A DNA stretch of 64,000 nucleotides, from the NCBI RefSeq assembly GCF_030409055.1, contig NZ_CP116619.1:1831628-1895627 (forward strand). Direction: 5' to 3'. This document shows, in pieces, positions 35,856 to 43,765 of the stretch (the stretch's first letter is position 1; every line of letters begins with the position of its first letter). The position numbers were made by a program, and so were the translations under genes. The DNA is from Trichocoleus desertorum NBK24. Its GTDB lineage: Bacteria > Cyanobacteriota > Cyanobacteriia > FACHB-46. Below the pieces are notes generated by a model. That model saw only the letters and a list, made by a program, of their open reading frames with translations. It did no database searches and had not been told where the DNA came from.

Positions 35856-36440
35856 CCAAAAAATCAGCAATGGGAGCCCTAACTTTTTCTTATACAAGTA
35901 AGCATAACTTTGCCTTTTAGTAACGCAATCGCAGACATATCAGCCTCCATTGTCAAGGGTGATTCGACCTTTACGTCGCTCCTTTCATGGCAGCAGAGAT
36001 CTAAATCTCCCTCTAATTTATCATCTCCCAAGGACATCTATAACCTTGCCGCATTTCTCTACTAGCTCCCGACTCAATTCGCCTACCTAATTTTTAGTTA
36101 GCTCAAGGAGTCGGCTCAAGAACCTAGCCCAAGACGGATTGCAATTTTAGGTTCTGATGCTTAAGAAACCAGCATTCAAAGGCGCAACTTGCAGGATGAT
36201 CTTTGCAATAAAAAGCCTAGAGAGAGTATCAGAAAAGAAGCCTTCCCACGAAAAAAACTTATATGCACAAAATGGGCTTTTAAATAATTAGTTTTAAAAA
36301 ACCTGACACTCAATGGAGCCCGCACTTCAAGGAGAATTAATTAAATTTAATAATCAGCGATATTAGATAATATCATTTTGTCTTATATTGCCAATGATAT
36401 AGAGCGTCCTCTATTCTTTAACACAGGATCTTAAAAGATC

Positions 36441-36484
36441 CGTTGAAGTTGAAACAATGGGCCTTCTCGTCCATTTTTTCAACG
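36441..36484 (+). promoter_or_regulatory. nested stem-loop in the ccmK2 leader
   Basis: Outer arms CGTTGAA (36441-36447) and TTCAACG (36478-36484) enclose inner arms AATGG (36456-36460) and CCATT (36471-36475), the latter followed by TTTT. The 16-bp palindrome at 36426-36441 abuts it. This lies 42 bp before the ccmK2 ATG and reads as a weak attenuator or an mRNA-stabilising structure. Confidence 0.45.
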
Positions 36485-36525
36485 CCGTCCATTCCATCAC
36501 TTTTATTTAACCCAGGAGATAAGCA

Positions 36526-36834
36526 ATGCCAATTGCAGTAGGCATGATTGAAACCAGAGGCTTTCCAGCGATCGTGGAAGCAGCAGACGCAATGGTCAAA
36601 GCAGCTCGCGTTACCCTAGTAGGCTACGAGAAAATCGGTAGTGGTCGTGTCACTGTCATCGTGCGGGGCGACGTATCTGAAGTTCAAGCTTCTGTATCGG
36701 CTGGCGTGGAATCTGTGAAGCGAGTCAACGGTGGCGAAGTGCTATCGACCCACATTATTGCTCGTCCCCATGAAAACCTGGAGTACGTGTTGCCAATGAG
36801 CTACACCGAAGCTGTAGAACAGTTCCGGACCTGA
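36526..36834 (+). CDS. ccmK2: carboxysome shell protein CcmK2 (BMC-H hexamer)
   Basis: The 102-aa BMC-domain protein forms hexamers tiling the facets of the beta-carboxysome shell. It carries [40 protein letters not shown] (with the KIGSGR pore loop, residues ~36-41) and [16 protein letters not shown]. Order K2-K1-L is the usual one in beta-cyanobacteria, and the longer second copy matches K1, so the two could be swapped in name. GGAG-like ribosome site CAGGAGAT precedes the ATG. First gene of the ccm operon. Confidence 0.93.
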   Translation: MPIAVGMIETRGFPAIVEAADAMVKAARVTLVGYEKIGSGRVTVIVRGDVSEVQASVSAGVESVKRVNGGEVLSTHIIARPHENLEYVLPMSYTEAVEQFRT

Positions 36835-36842
36835 TCGGGCGG

Positions 36843-36862
36843 CCAAAGCTTTACAGCTTTGG
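36843..36862 (+). promoter_or_regulatory. intercistronic hairpin between ccmK2 and ccmK1
   Basis: CCAAAGCT, loop TTAC, AGCTTTGG: an 8-bp perfect stem 8 bp after the ccmK2 stop. No T tract follows, so it would more likely stabilise or process the mRNA than terminate it. Confidence 0.6.
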
Positions 36863-36909
36863 TTCAGTATTTTTAGTCGGCGCTCAAAGAGAAAAAGGAG
36901 TTAGAACTC

Positions 36910-37257
36910 ATGGCAATCGCAGTGGGCATGATCGAGACCTTGGGTTTCCCGGCGATCGTGGAAGCCGCAGACGCAATGGTCAAAGCGGCTCGCGTTACCC
37001 TGGTTGGCTACGAGAAAATCGGTAGTGGACGTGTCACCGTCATCGTGCGAGGCGACATTTCTGAAGTCCAAGCTTCCATAGCAGCAGGTATTGAGTCTGT
37101 GAAGCGGGTCAACGGGGGACAAGTGCTGTCTACCCACCAGATTGCTCGTCCTCACGAAAACCTGGAGTATGTGCTACCCATCCGTTACACTGAGGCAGTC
37201 GAACAGTTCCGTGAGAGCGTGAATGGTCCTCGCTCACTTCCCCTAACCAGACCCTAG
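36910..37257 (+). CDS. ccmK1: carboxysome shell protein CcmK1 (BMC-H hexamer)
   Basis: 115 aa with the same BMC core as its neighbour ([26 protein letters not shown] pore loop, [14 protein letters not shown]) plus a short C-terminal extension ([14 protein letters not shown]) typical of the longer CcmK. Co-hexamers with CcmK2 are known from other species. AAAAAGGAG precedes the ATG. It ends 6 bp before ccmL. Confidence 0.93.
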   Translation: MAIAVGMIETLGFPAIVEAADAMVKAARVTLVGYEKIGSGRVTVIVRGDISEVQASIAAGIESVKRVNGGQVLSTHQIARPHENLEYVLPIRYTEAVEQFRESVNGPRSLPLTRP

Positions 37258-37263
37258 GCTTGA

Positions 37264-37566
37264 ATGCTAATTGCTAAAGTTCGCGGCACGGTTGTCAGTA
37301 CACAAAAAGACCCTGGTCTACAGGGTAGTAAATTCCTCTTATTGCAACTGATCGATGAAAATGGCAACCTTCTACCAGAGTATGAGGTGGCAGCTGATTG
37401 TGTCGGGGCAGGGCTAGATGAATGGGTACTGATCAGCCGAGGAAGCGCAGCTCGTCAGCCTTCTAGCCAAGAAAAGCGCCCGATTGATGCGCTTGTGGTG
37501 GCAATTATCGACACGGTTACGGTTGACAATTCCCGGCTTTATAGCAAGAACGAGGTCTATCGTTAG
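37264..37566 (+). CDS. ccmL: carboxysome vertex protein CcmL (BMC-P pentamer)
   Basis: The 100-aa protein has the EutN/CcmL fold: MLIAKVRGTVVSTQKDPGLQ, FLLLQLIDENGNLLP, DCVGAGLDEWVLISRGSAAR and PIDALVVAIIDTV. Pentamers cap the 12 vertices of the shell. It follows ccmK1 by 6 bp. Confidence 0.96.
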   Translation: MLIAKVRGTVVSTQKDPGLQGSKFLLLQLIDENGNLLPEYEVAADCVGAGLDEWVLISRGSAARQPSSQEKRPIDALVVAIIDTVTVDNSRLYSKNEVYR

Positions 37567-37589
37567 TCGCCCACTAACAGTTGCTTTAG

Positions 37590-37618
37590 CAGCCAACGGG
37601 GTAATGAATTGTTGGCTG
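37590..37618 (+). promoter_or_regulatory. hairpin between ccmL and ccmM
   Basis: CAGCCAAC (37590-37597) and GTTGGCTG (37611-37618) with a 13-nt loop, followed by TTCTTG. Weak attenuator-like structure that could lower or protect the ccmM part of the transcript; the ccmL-ccmM gap (160 bp) is the largest in the operon before ccmN. Confidence 0.5.
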
Positions 37619-37726
37619 TTCTTGCAAGCCTGAGCCAGCAGTTCTCGTGAGGGTGGGTCTATAGCCTGCCCTACCCAACATTATTGCTGAAGGCCAGCAT
37701 GGCTATTTCAGTTAGGAGATTCAGTT

Positions 37727-39805
37727 ATGGTAGTCCGCAGTTCTGCGGCCCCCCCAGCTCCGTGGTCTAGTAGCACGGCCCAGCCGCAGATCAAGCCGCA
37801 GATCAAAGAGACGGCTTATGTCCACGCTTTCGCCAACCTTGTCGGGGACGTGCGAGTTGGTGACAATGTTCTGATTGCAGCGGGAGCCTATATCCAAGCG
37901 GATAAGGGCAGCCCTTTCTACATCGGCACTGGCACCAATATTCAAGACGGAGTAATGATTCATGGTCTAGAAAAGGGCCGAGTGATTGGGGATGACCAGA
38001 ATCAATACTCTGTCTGGATCGGCAGCAATGCTTCGATTACCCACAAGGCTTTGATTCACGGTCCAGCTTACGTTGGCAATGACTGCTTTATTGGTTTTCG
38101 CTCCACGGTGTTTAACGCTCGTGTGGGCAGAGGCTGCATTGTGATGATGCATGCTTTAATCCAAGATGTGGAAATTCCACCAGGTCGGTATGTGCCGTCC
38201 GGTGCAGTTATTACCAGTCAACAGCAGGCCGATCGCCTACCCGATGTGGAAGACTCGGACATTGAGTTTGTCAGGCACATGGTGAGCAACAACAATGCCC
38301 TACCTGCTGATGATCTCCATGCTGAAGATATTGCTTGTCTCATACCCATTCGTAATAAGTTAACGGAGCCTGATACCTTTGGGGAAGGTCAAGGTTCTGG
38401 CAGTCGCAACCATCAAGAGTCAACTATGCAATTAAGTTCTGAAGTACTGCAACAAGTGCGCCAACTCCTGGCTGGGGGTTACCGGATTGGCATCGAGCAC
38501 GTGGATCAGCGTCGCTTCCGCACCAATTCTTGGCAGAGCTGTGCCTCCGTTCAAGGTAACAGCGAATCTCAAGCGATCGCGGCGTTAGAAACTTGTCTCG
38601 CCGAGCACCAGGGTGAATACGTTCGTTTGTTTGGGATTGACACCAAAAGCAAGCAGCGAGTTTCAGAAGTGATCATTCAGCGCCCTGGCGATCCGGCGGT
38701 GACTGCCTCTAGCGGTGCTTCAACTAGCCGCAACTGGAGCAATGGCAGTGGTCAAAGCAGTGCTTCTGCGGCTGCTAAGAGTAGTTCTGCGAGTGGTAGT
38801 GGTGTGACCGCAGCAGTTCAGCAGCAAGTGCGTCAACTCTTGAGCCAAGGCTACCGCATTGGGACCGAGCACGTGGATGAGCGTCGCTTCCGTACCAACT
38901 CTTGGAACAGCTGTAGCCCCATCCAAGCAACGAGTGAAGCCCAAGTTTTGGCAGAACTGAATTCTTGTCTGGCTGAGCACCAAGGCGAGTATGTGCGACT
39001 GATTGGCATTGACTCCAAAGCTAAACAACGAGTATTAGAAACGATTATTCAGCGCCCTGGTGACCAGACCAACGCATCTAGCACTCCTACCTCCCGAAGC
39101 ACGGGTCACGTAGGGGGCGGTCAAACTTCGTCTCAAGGTACTGGCTTTAGTAGTGGTTCTGCAAGCGGTGATCTGCAACAGCAAGTGCGTCAGCTCTTGA
39201 GCCAAGGCTACCGAATCGGAACTGAGTACGCCGATGAGCGCCGCTACCGCACTAGTTCTTGGAAGAGTGGTCCTTCGTTCCAAGCCAAGCATGAATCAGA
39301 AGTGTTGGGCAACTTAACCAGCTTCTTGGCTGAGCACCAAGGCGAATATGTGCGGTTGATTGGCATTGACCCCCAAGCTAAGCGCCGAGCTTCTGAAACC
39401 TTGATTCAAACTCCCAGCGGTAAGCCTCAGGGGGCGAGTGTTCCCGTTTCCAATACCAACGGCAATTCGAGTAACGGTTCTAGCAGCTTCAGTAACCATT
39501 CCAGTGGTTCCAGCGCTGGTACCAGTGGCTTGTCTGCGGAAGTGCAGCAACAAGTACGCCAGCTGTTAAACCAAGGCTGCCGGATTGGCACTGAGTATGC
39601 CGATGAGCGCCGTTATCGGACTAGCTCGTGGAAGAGCGGCCCCTCCATTCAAAGCAATAGTGAATCGGAAGCATTCGCTTCTCTGAAAGCAATTGTGGCT
39701 GAGCATGAAGGGGAGTACGTGCGACTGATTGGAGTTGACCCCAAGGCTAAGCGTCGGGTGTCGGAACTCCTGATTCAGCAGCCCACAGCGATCGCTCAGC
39801 GTTAA
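37727..39805 (+). CDS. ccmM: carboxysome scaffold CcmM: gamma-carbonic anhydrase domain plus four SSUL repeats
   Basis: The 692-aa protein organises Rubisco. Residues ~30-210 form a left-handed beta-helix gamma-CA domain with Zn-ligand histidines at 79 (MIHG), 106 and 111 (THKALIHG). Cys204 is present, but residue 198, where a disulfide partner would be expected six residues before, is His. Four Rubisco small-subunit-like repeats follow (~237-320, 361-445, 481-562, 603-686), each with [15 protein letters not shown] and FRTNSW or YRTSSW. Repeats 1 and 2 hold Cys pairs (272/290, 396/414; spacing 18); repeats 3 and 4 lack them. ATG at 38426 (residue 234) is a possible start for the short form (about 459 aa). 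Ser/Gly linkers join the repeats. Confidence 0.97.
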   Translation: MVVRSSAAPPAPWSSSTAQPQIKPQIKETAYVHAFANLVGDVRVGDNVLIAAGAYIQADKGSPFYIGTGTNIQDGVMIHGLEKGRVIGDDQNQYSVWIGSNASITHKALIHGPAYVGNDCFIGFRSTVFNARVGRGCIVMMHALIQDVEIPPGRYVPSGAVITSQQQADRLPDVEDSDIEFVRHMVSNNNALPADDLHAEDIACLIPIRNKLTEPDTFGEGQGSGSRNHQESTMQLSSEVLQQVRQLLAGGYRIGIEHVDQRRFRTNSWQSCASVQGNSESQAIAALETCLAEHQGEYVRLFGIDTKSKQRVSEVIIQRPGDPAVTASSGASTSRNWSNGSGQSSASAAAKSSSASGSGVTAAVQQQVRQLLSQGYRIGTEHVDERRFRTNSWNSCSPIQATSEAQVLAELNSCLAEHQGEYVRLIGIDSKAKQRVLETIIQRPGDQTNASSTPTSRSTGHVGGGQTSSQGTGFSSGSASGDLQQQVRQLLSQGYRIGTEYADERRYRTSSWKSGPSFQAKHESEVLGNLTSFLAEHQGEYVRLIGIDPQAKRRASETLIQTPSGKPQGASVPVSNTNGNSSNGSSSFSNHSSGSSAGTSGLSAEVQQQVRQLLNQGCRIGTEYADERRYRTSSWKSGPSIQSNSESEAFASLKAIVAEHEGEYVRLIGVDPKAKRRVSELLIQQPTAIAQR

Positions 39806-39891
39806 TGATGTAAATTCCGGTGGAGGTTCTGATCTGTCAAAGGTCACCTAGTACAGCCGATTCTTGTTTGACTCTAGAGGTGCCCACGCTC

Positions 39892-40575
39892 ATGTCTTTG
39901 CCACCACTTCACCCCCCTGCAAATCCTGAAACTTATGTACGGGGTGACGTGACAATTCATTCAGGCGTTGCGATCGCACCGGGCGTGCTCATTCAAGCAG
40001 AACCCAACAGCCGGATCATCATTAATGCAGGCGTATGCATTGGGATGGGCAGCGTCCTGCATGCTTACGAAGGAACTTTAGAGCTGCGAGAGGGGGTGAA
40101 CTTAGGTGCAGGTGTTCTAGTCATTGGTGAAGTGACCATTGGCGCGAATGCTTGCATCGGTTCCTCCGCTACCCTCTTCAATTGTGAGATTGGGGCAGGG
40201 CAGTTGATACCCTCTGGCTCTGTGCATGGAGATTTGAGCCGTCAAGTAGCCTCAGAAAATGGTTTAGAAGCCAATGCTAAAATAACTTCTGAACCTACGG
40301 CGATCTCTCAACCTGTCGCTACTCCAGCGGCTCCATCTCAAACAACGACACCATCGCAAGTAACCCCAGAGACAACCTCAGAGGCAAACTCAGGGGCAAA
40401 CTCAGAGGCAACGCCAAAGGCAAACTCAGATCAGTCAGCCTTAGCAACAAAATCTCCGGAGGCAGCGCCAACTCAAGTTTATGGGCAGGCTTATCTCAAT
40501 CGATTGTTGGGAACGCTCTTACCCCATCGCCAAGCGCTAAATCAACCGATTCATAATGATGATTTAAGCGAATGA
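39892..40575 (+). CDS. ccmN: carboxysome assembly protein CcmN
   Basis: The 227-aa protein (ATG at 39892, behind GAGGTG; frame open to 39820) has an N-terminal left-handed beta-helix (SLPPLHPPANPETYVRGDVT to VHGDLSR, ~residues 1-120) that binds CcmM. A long Thr/Ser/Ala linker and a C-terminal amphipathic encapsulation helix (VYGQAYLNRLLGTLLPHRQA) follow; the helix contacts the shell. The linker contains imperfect repeats of SEAN/TPEA. Confidence 0.94.
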   Translation: MSLPPLHPPANPETYVRGDVTIHSGVAIAPGVLIQAEPNSRIIINAGVCIGMGSVLHAYEGTLELREGVNLGAGVLVIGEVTIGANACIGSSATLFNCEIGAGQLIPSGSVHGDLSRQVASENGLEANAKITSEPTAISQPVATPAAPSQTTTPSQVTPETTSEANSGANSEATPKANSDQSALATKSPEAAPTQVYGQAYLNRLLGTLLPHRQALNQPIHNDDLSE

Positions 40576-40672
40576 TGCCTAAGGAGGGCGAAGAATTCGG
40601 CTAACGACTTCTACAATTTAAGGAAGAATCATTGCCCGAATCCTCTGCTACAGGTTCTGATTAAGGTTTTAG

Positions 40673-41512
40673 ATGATGACACCTCCGAATAATTCTCCTG
40701 CCTCTGAACGGCTCCGTCGCATCCAAAGCCTCAAAGAAAGCGCGCTTGGCCTCGTTTCTACCCAGAGTTTTCCGGCCATTGTGGGCACCGCCGATATGAT
40801 GCTCAAGTCTGCGGGTGTTACATTAATTGGTTATGAGAAAACGGGCGGTGGCTACTGTACTGCGGTCGTGCGGGGTAGAATTGCAGACGTGCGTCTTGCG
40901 GTAGAGATGGGGGCAGAAACAGCAGAGAAGTTTGGGGAACTAGTATCTGCCGTGATCATTCCTCGGCCCCTTCCCAACCTAGAGGCCGTATTGCCCATTG
41001 GCACTCGCTTAGCCGAGTTAGCTCTCGAAAATTCTCAAAGCCGTCTGAGTAACTTAGCGGTGGGTCTGCTAGAAACAAGAGGGTTTCCGGCGATGGTTGG
41101 TGCGGCAGATGCCATGCTGAAGTCGGCGGATGTACAGTTGGCTGCCTATGAGAAAACGGGGGCTGGTCTTTGTACTGCCATTATTCGCGGCTCTGTGGCA
41201 GACGTGGTAATTGCAGTTGAGATTGGTATGCAAGAAGCCGAACGGATCGGAGAATTGCACGCCGTCATGGTGATTCCTCGACCCTTAGATGACCTAGAAG
41301 CGACCCTGCCAACAGCAGCCTGCTGGATTGAGAAAAAACCCGATCCTTTACCAATCTTGATCTCAATTCCAGTCCAGGAAGAAGAGAAAGAACTGGTTGA
41401 GCTAGAGAGAACAACTGTCCAACCTCTGTCCCTTCCAGCCCAAGTAGCTGAACCAGATTTGTTAGAACTCCCGGATCTACAAAAATTGCCGAAGCGCCTA
41501 GAAGAACTCTAG
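40673..41512 (+). CDS. ccmO: carboxysome shell protein CcmO (double BMC domain)
   Basis: 279 aa with two tandem BMC domains: ~20-110 (SFPAIVGTADMMLKSAGVTL, YEKTGGGYCTAVVRG) and ~128-215 (GFPAMVGAADAMLKSADVQL, YEKTGAGLCTAIIRG), then a charged tail. Such trimers with large pores form part of the shell and are needed for carboxysomes in Synechococcus elongatus. Start 40673 or 40676 (both ATG). Confidence 0.92.
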   Translation: MMTPPNNSPASERLRRIQSLKESALGLVSTQSFPAIVGTADMMLKSAGVTLIGYEKTGGGYCTAVVRGRIADVRLAVEMGAETAEKFGELVSAVIIPRPLPNLEAVLPIGTRLAELALENSQSRLSNLAVGLLETRGFPAMVGAADAMLKSADVQLAAYEKTGAGLCTAIIRGSVADVVIAVEIGMQEAERIGELHAVMVIPRPLDDLEATLPTAACWIEKKPDPLPILISIPVQEEEKELVELERTTVQPLSLPAQVAEPDLLELPDLQKLPKRLEEL

Positions 41513-41560
41513 CTGAGAGTTGAAAGTTAGAAGGTAGGAATTTTTTAGAGCGATCGCCCG

Positions 41561-42169
41561 CTAGGATTCTATTTCCAAGACCCCTTTTCTTTTGGCATGA
41601 ATACTTTTCATATGCCGCTTCACAGTGTTGACTGTGATGTATAGCTTTGTGGCAATTTCCTTATAGGAATAGTTGTCTTGATACAGTAACCAAACTTCTG
41701 CTTCTCGCGGTGTCAGACGATATTGCTGCACCTCGGCGATCGCTTTATTGTGCCTTGATTGATGTCGGTCTTCGAGGGTGACTAATAGAAATGGAGATTC
41801 GCTGCTCTCAGCCGATAGCCAGCTAGCGCGCACTCGAATGGTATTGAAATTAGGTGTCGTAATTTCTGACTCTACAACCAAGGTGGAGCTGCTTCGCTGC
41901 TGATTTTTCACTAGAACCTCGCAAACCAGCCAAATTTGCTGGGGAACACGTTGAAGTTGAGCCAAGCTCTGAGTTAGCTGACCACAAACTTGGCGGGCGT
42001 AATAATTGCCATGCACCCAGTCACCAGTAGCTGTCAGGAGCAAAATGCCATCCATAAAGCATTCAATGGCTTCTTGCAGTAAGGCGGGTTTTAATCTTGA
42101 GGTAAGGCGGTGGTCTAAAACTTGAAGGGATCGATCAGTTCTTTCAGGGAGATTGATTAAACTGTTCAT
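41561..42169 (-). CDS. LuxR-family transcriptional regulator
   Basis: The C-terminal ~65 residues are a LuxR/FixJ HTH: YRLTPREAEVWLLYQDNYSY then KEIATKLYITVNTVKRHMKS. The first ~130 residues look like a PAS-like sensor (AIECFMDGILLLTATGDWVH) with no phosphoacceptor receiver pattern. It runs tail-to-tail with ccmO, 48 bp apart, so it may be a local regulator of carboxysome genes, but nothing in the sequence proves it. Confidence 0.85.
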   Translation of the reverse strand: MNSLINLPERTDRSLQVLDHRLTSRLKPALLQEAIECFMDGILLLTATGDWVHGNYYARQVCGQLTQSLAQLQRVPQQIWLVCEVLVKNQQRSSSTLVVESEITTPNFNTIRVRASWLSAESSESPFLLVTLEDRHQSRHNKAIAEVQQYRLTPREAEVWLLYQDNYSYKEIATKLYITVNTVKRHMKSIHAKRKGVLEIES

Positions 42170-42680
42170 TTTGGGGGTTATTGAATTAGTATTTTGAAGT
42201 TTCGACCTATAGAGTTTTTGCTAGTCTTTTCCACATCACTCTATAGGTTGGGTCTTGTTTCCTATGCGCTTAGCTCACAATTTCAAGAGCAATTACCCAA
42301 AAAGCGTAAAACGTTATAAAAATTAAGATTGTCATCAAAAACTAAATAACTCTACCTACAAAGAGCGGTCATTCTGGCAGTATTACAAGAAAAAATTGGC
42401 ATTTCACCTAATACTTAGCCACGCTTTGTATCGTGAGCGACCGTATGCTCCTTCCTGTCAACAATAGGCAGTAGATCTCTACATCAACTGGTCTTTGCTC
42501 CAAACACTTAGCCCTAAGGAATCACTTGAGGTTTTGGGGAGAGTCGAGTGATCGCCTAAGCCCCAGCCTCTAGACCAGCTTTTGAGTAGCAATTTTTTCC
42601 TAAAACCTCAGCAAATCTATAAGAATTTTGATAATGTGTTACGTACTGTAATATTCAGACAAAAAGGTTACACGAAGGCA
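42170..42680. other. divergent intergenic region, 511 bp
   Basis: It separates the leftward LuxR gene from the gene at 42681. Mostly AT-rich, without strong repeats. A longer frame from 42582 leads into the gene at 42681 but its extra residues look untranslated. Confidence 0.4.
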
Positions 42681-43127
42681 ATGACTGGATTTATTCGCGG
42701 TTTCTTTGGTACGAAAGCAAAGACTGAAGATCCCACCCTAGAGTCCACTAATGGTGCAGGCAATAATGATGCTGGTGCTGCTACCAAGAACACAGATAGC
42801 CAGCCTGCCCCCACGTCTAGAGCCTTCTTCCTCAACGATGACGAAGCTAAAAGCTTAGGTAATGTCGAGTACATGCGGAAGGCGATGAAGATTCGCCGCA
42901 CTTTCCCTAAAACTGTGGGGAGCAATGTGAGGGAAATCGTGTCTGAAATCTCCTCTTTAGAGACCAAGCTACAACTCTCTCAAGCTCAAATAGAGATTGC
43001 CAACCCTGCTCCGGCAGCTCAACCGGAGTCAGCCATTCTCAACAATGATGCGATCGCGGAACGCCGTAGCACCGACAGCAGCATGGATCTATTCCGCAAT
43101 ATGGCCCGCGACCTGAAAAAGCGCTAA
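42681..43127 (+). CDS. conserved cyanobacterial protein of unknown function
   Basis: The 148-aa protein (ATG at 42681, preceded by GAAGG) has a short N-terminal MTGFIRGFFGTK, a low-complexity Asn/Thr/Ala linker and a conserved core FFLNDDEAKSLGNVEYMRKA then MKIRRTFPKTVG. I know this motif from cyanobacteria-only hypothetical proteins but not its role. The C-terminus (STDSSMDLFRNMARDLKKR) is helical. A terminator hairpin follows. Confidence 0.65.
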   Translation: MTGFIRGFFGTKAKTEDPTLESTNGAGNNDAGAATKNTDSQPAPTSRAFFLNDDEAKSLGNVEYMRKAMKIRRTFPKTVGSNVREIVSEISSLETKLQLSQAQIEIANPAPAAQPESAILNNDAIAERRSTDSSMDLFRNMARDLKKR

Positions 43128-43138
43128 CGTTTCTCCCT

Positions 43139-43167
43139 AGGTGTAGAGCAACTCCTGTTCTACACCT
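43139..43167 (+). terminator. terminator hairpin
   Basis: AGGTGTAGA (43139-43147) and TCTACACCT (43159-43167) form a 9-bp perfect stem 12 bp after the stop of the preceding gene, followed by CAAAATGTTTTC. Confidence 0.7.
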
Positions 43168-43277
43168 CAAAATGTTTTCAGAGATAGGAATTATTTGAAC
43201 CATTGCTAGCCCGCTTTTGCAGCTTGCGATGCTACCAGCTTAAGCGATCGCCCCTCCTGCTACCGTCTGAAGTTCAC

Positions 43278-43748
43278 CTACGGATTAACTGTGAGAACTA
43301 AGGGTCTACTGAAAGCGGTAAACTCCTCATTGGTCACGGCATCTCGGCCACTCACTTGGCACACAACTCGCACTTGTCCAGGTGTAACCGTACGGATTGC
43401 GGTCTCACGGTTAGTATTTTGGCCCGGAATTATCTGTTGAGGGCGATCAATCACATCAAAATTGAGGGCGATCGCCCAGGTAGCGCTGAGTGGGGAATAT
43501 TCGCAGAACGTATTGACATTAGCCAGAGGATTGGGTCCCCGGTTGCCATAGGTCTGAACCACCTTAGGCCGCTGACCTAAGCGAGTCGAAGGTTCAGTCA
43601 AGACCGCGTTGATGTAGAGCGGGTTAGTTGCAACGCTAACCGTTGCAGCACTAGCCACAGTGGGCTGAGCCAACACTAGAGCCACGAGAAGACCCAACAT
43701 TGCGATCATGCGAGTCAATATTCGCTGAATTGGAGAGAAACACATCAC
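43278..43748 (-). CDS. secreted hypothetical protein
   Basis: 156 aa with a clear signal peptide (MIAMLGLLVALVLAQPTVAS) then an AXA-like site (ASA). The mature part, YINAVLTEPSTRLGQRPKVV and VRVVCQVSGRDAVTNEEFTA, is beta-rich with two cysteines. No known family. It lies 17 bp downstream of the MscS gene on the same strand and may be cotranscribed, perhaps acting in the periplasm. Confidence 0.75.
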   Translation of the reverse strand: MMCFSPIQRILTRMIAMLGLLVALVLAQPTVASAATVSVATNPLYINAVLTEPSTRLGQRPKVVQTYGNRGPNPLANVNTFCEYSPLSATWAIALNFDVIDRPQQIIPGQNTNRETAIRTVTPGQVRVVCQVSGRDAVTNEEFTAFSRPLVLTVNP

Positions 43749-43765
43749 TGATACTCCTAAGAGAG

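Larger units (their letters stand above)
35689..36525. promoter_or_regulatory. divergent control region between ndhF4 and the ccm operon
   Basis: 837 bp with no gene must hold both promoters. Motifs seen: an 8-bp inverted repeat CCGATAAA/TTTATCGG (35833-35855), a palindrome GGATCTTAAAAGATCC (36426-36441) and a nested stem-loop (36441-36484) just before ccmK2. The part between 36,190 and 36,420 is strongly AT-rich. The factor that binds is unknown; LysR-type CcmR or CmpR are the known regulators of such genes. Confidence 0.6.
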
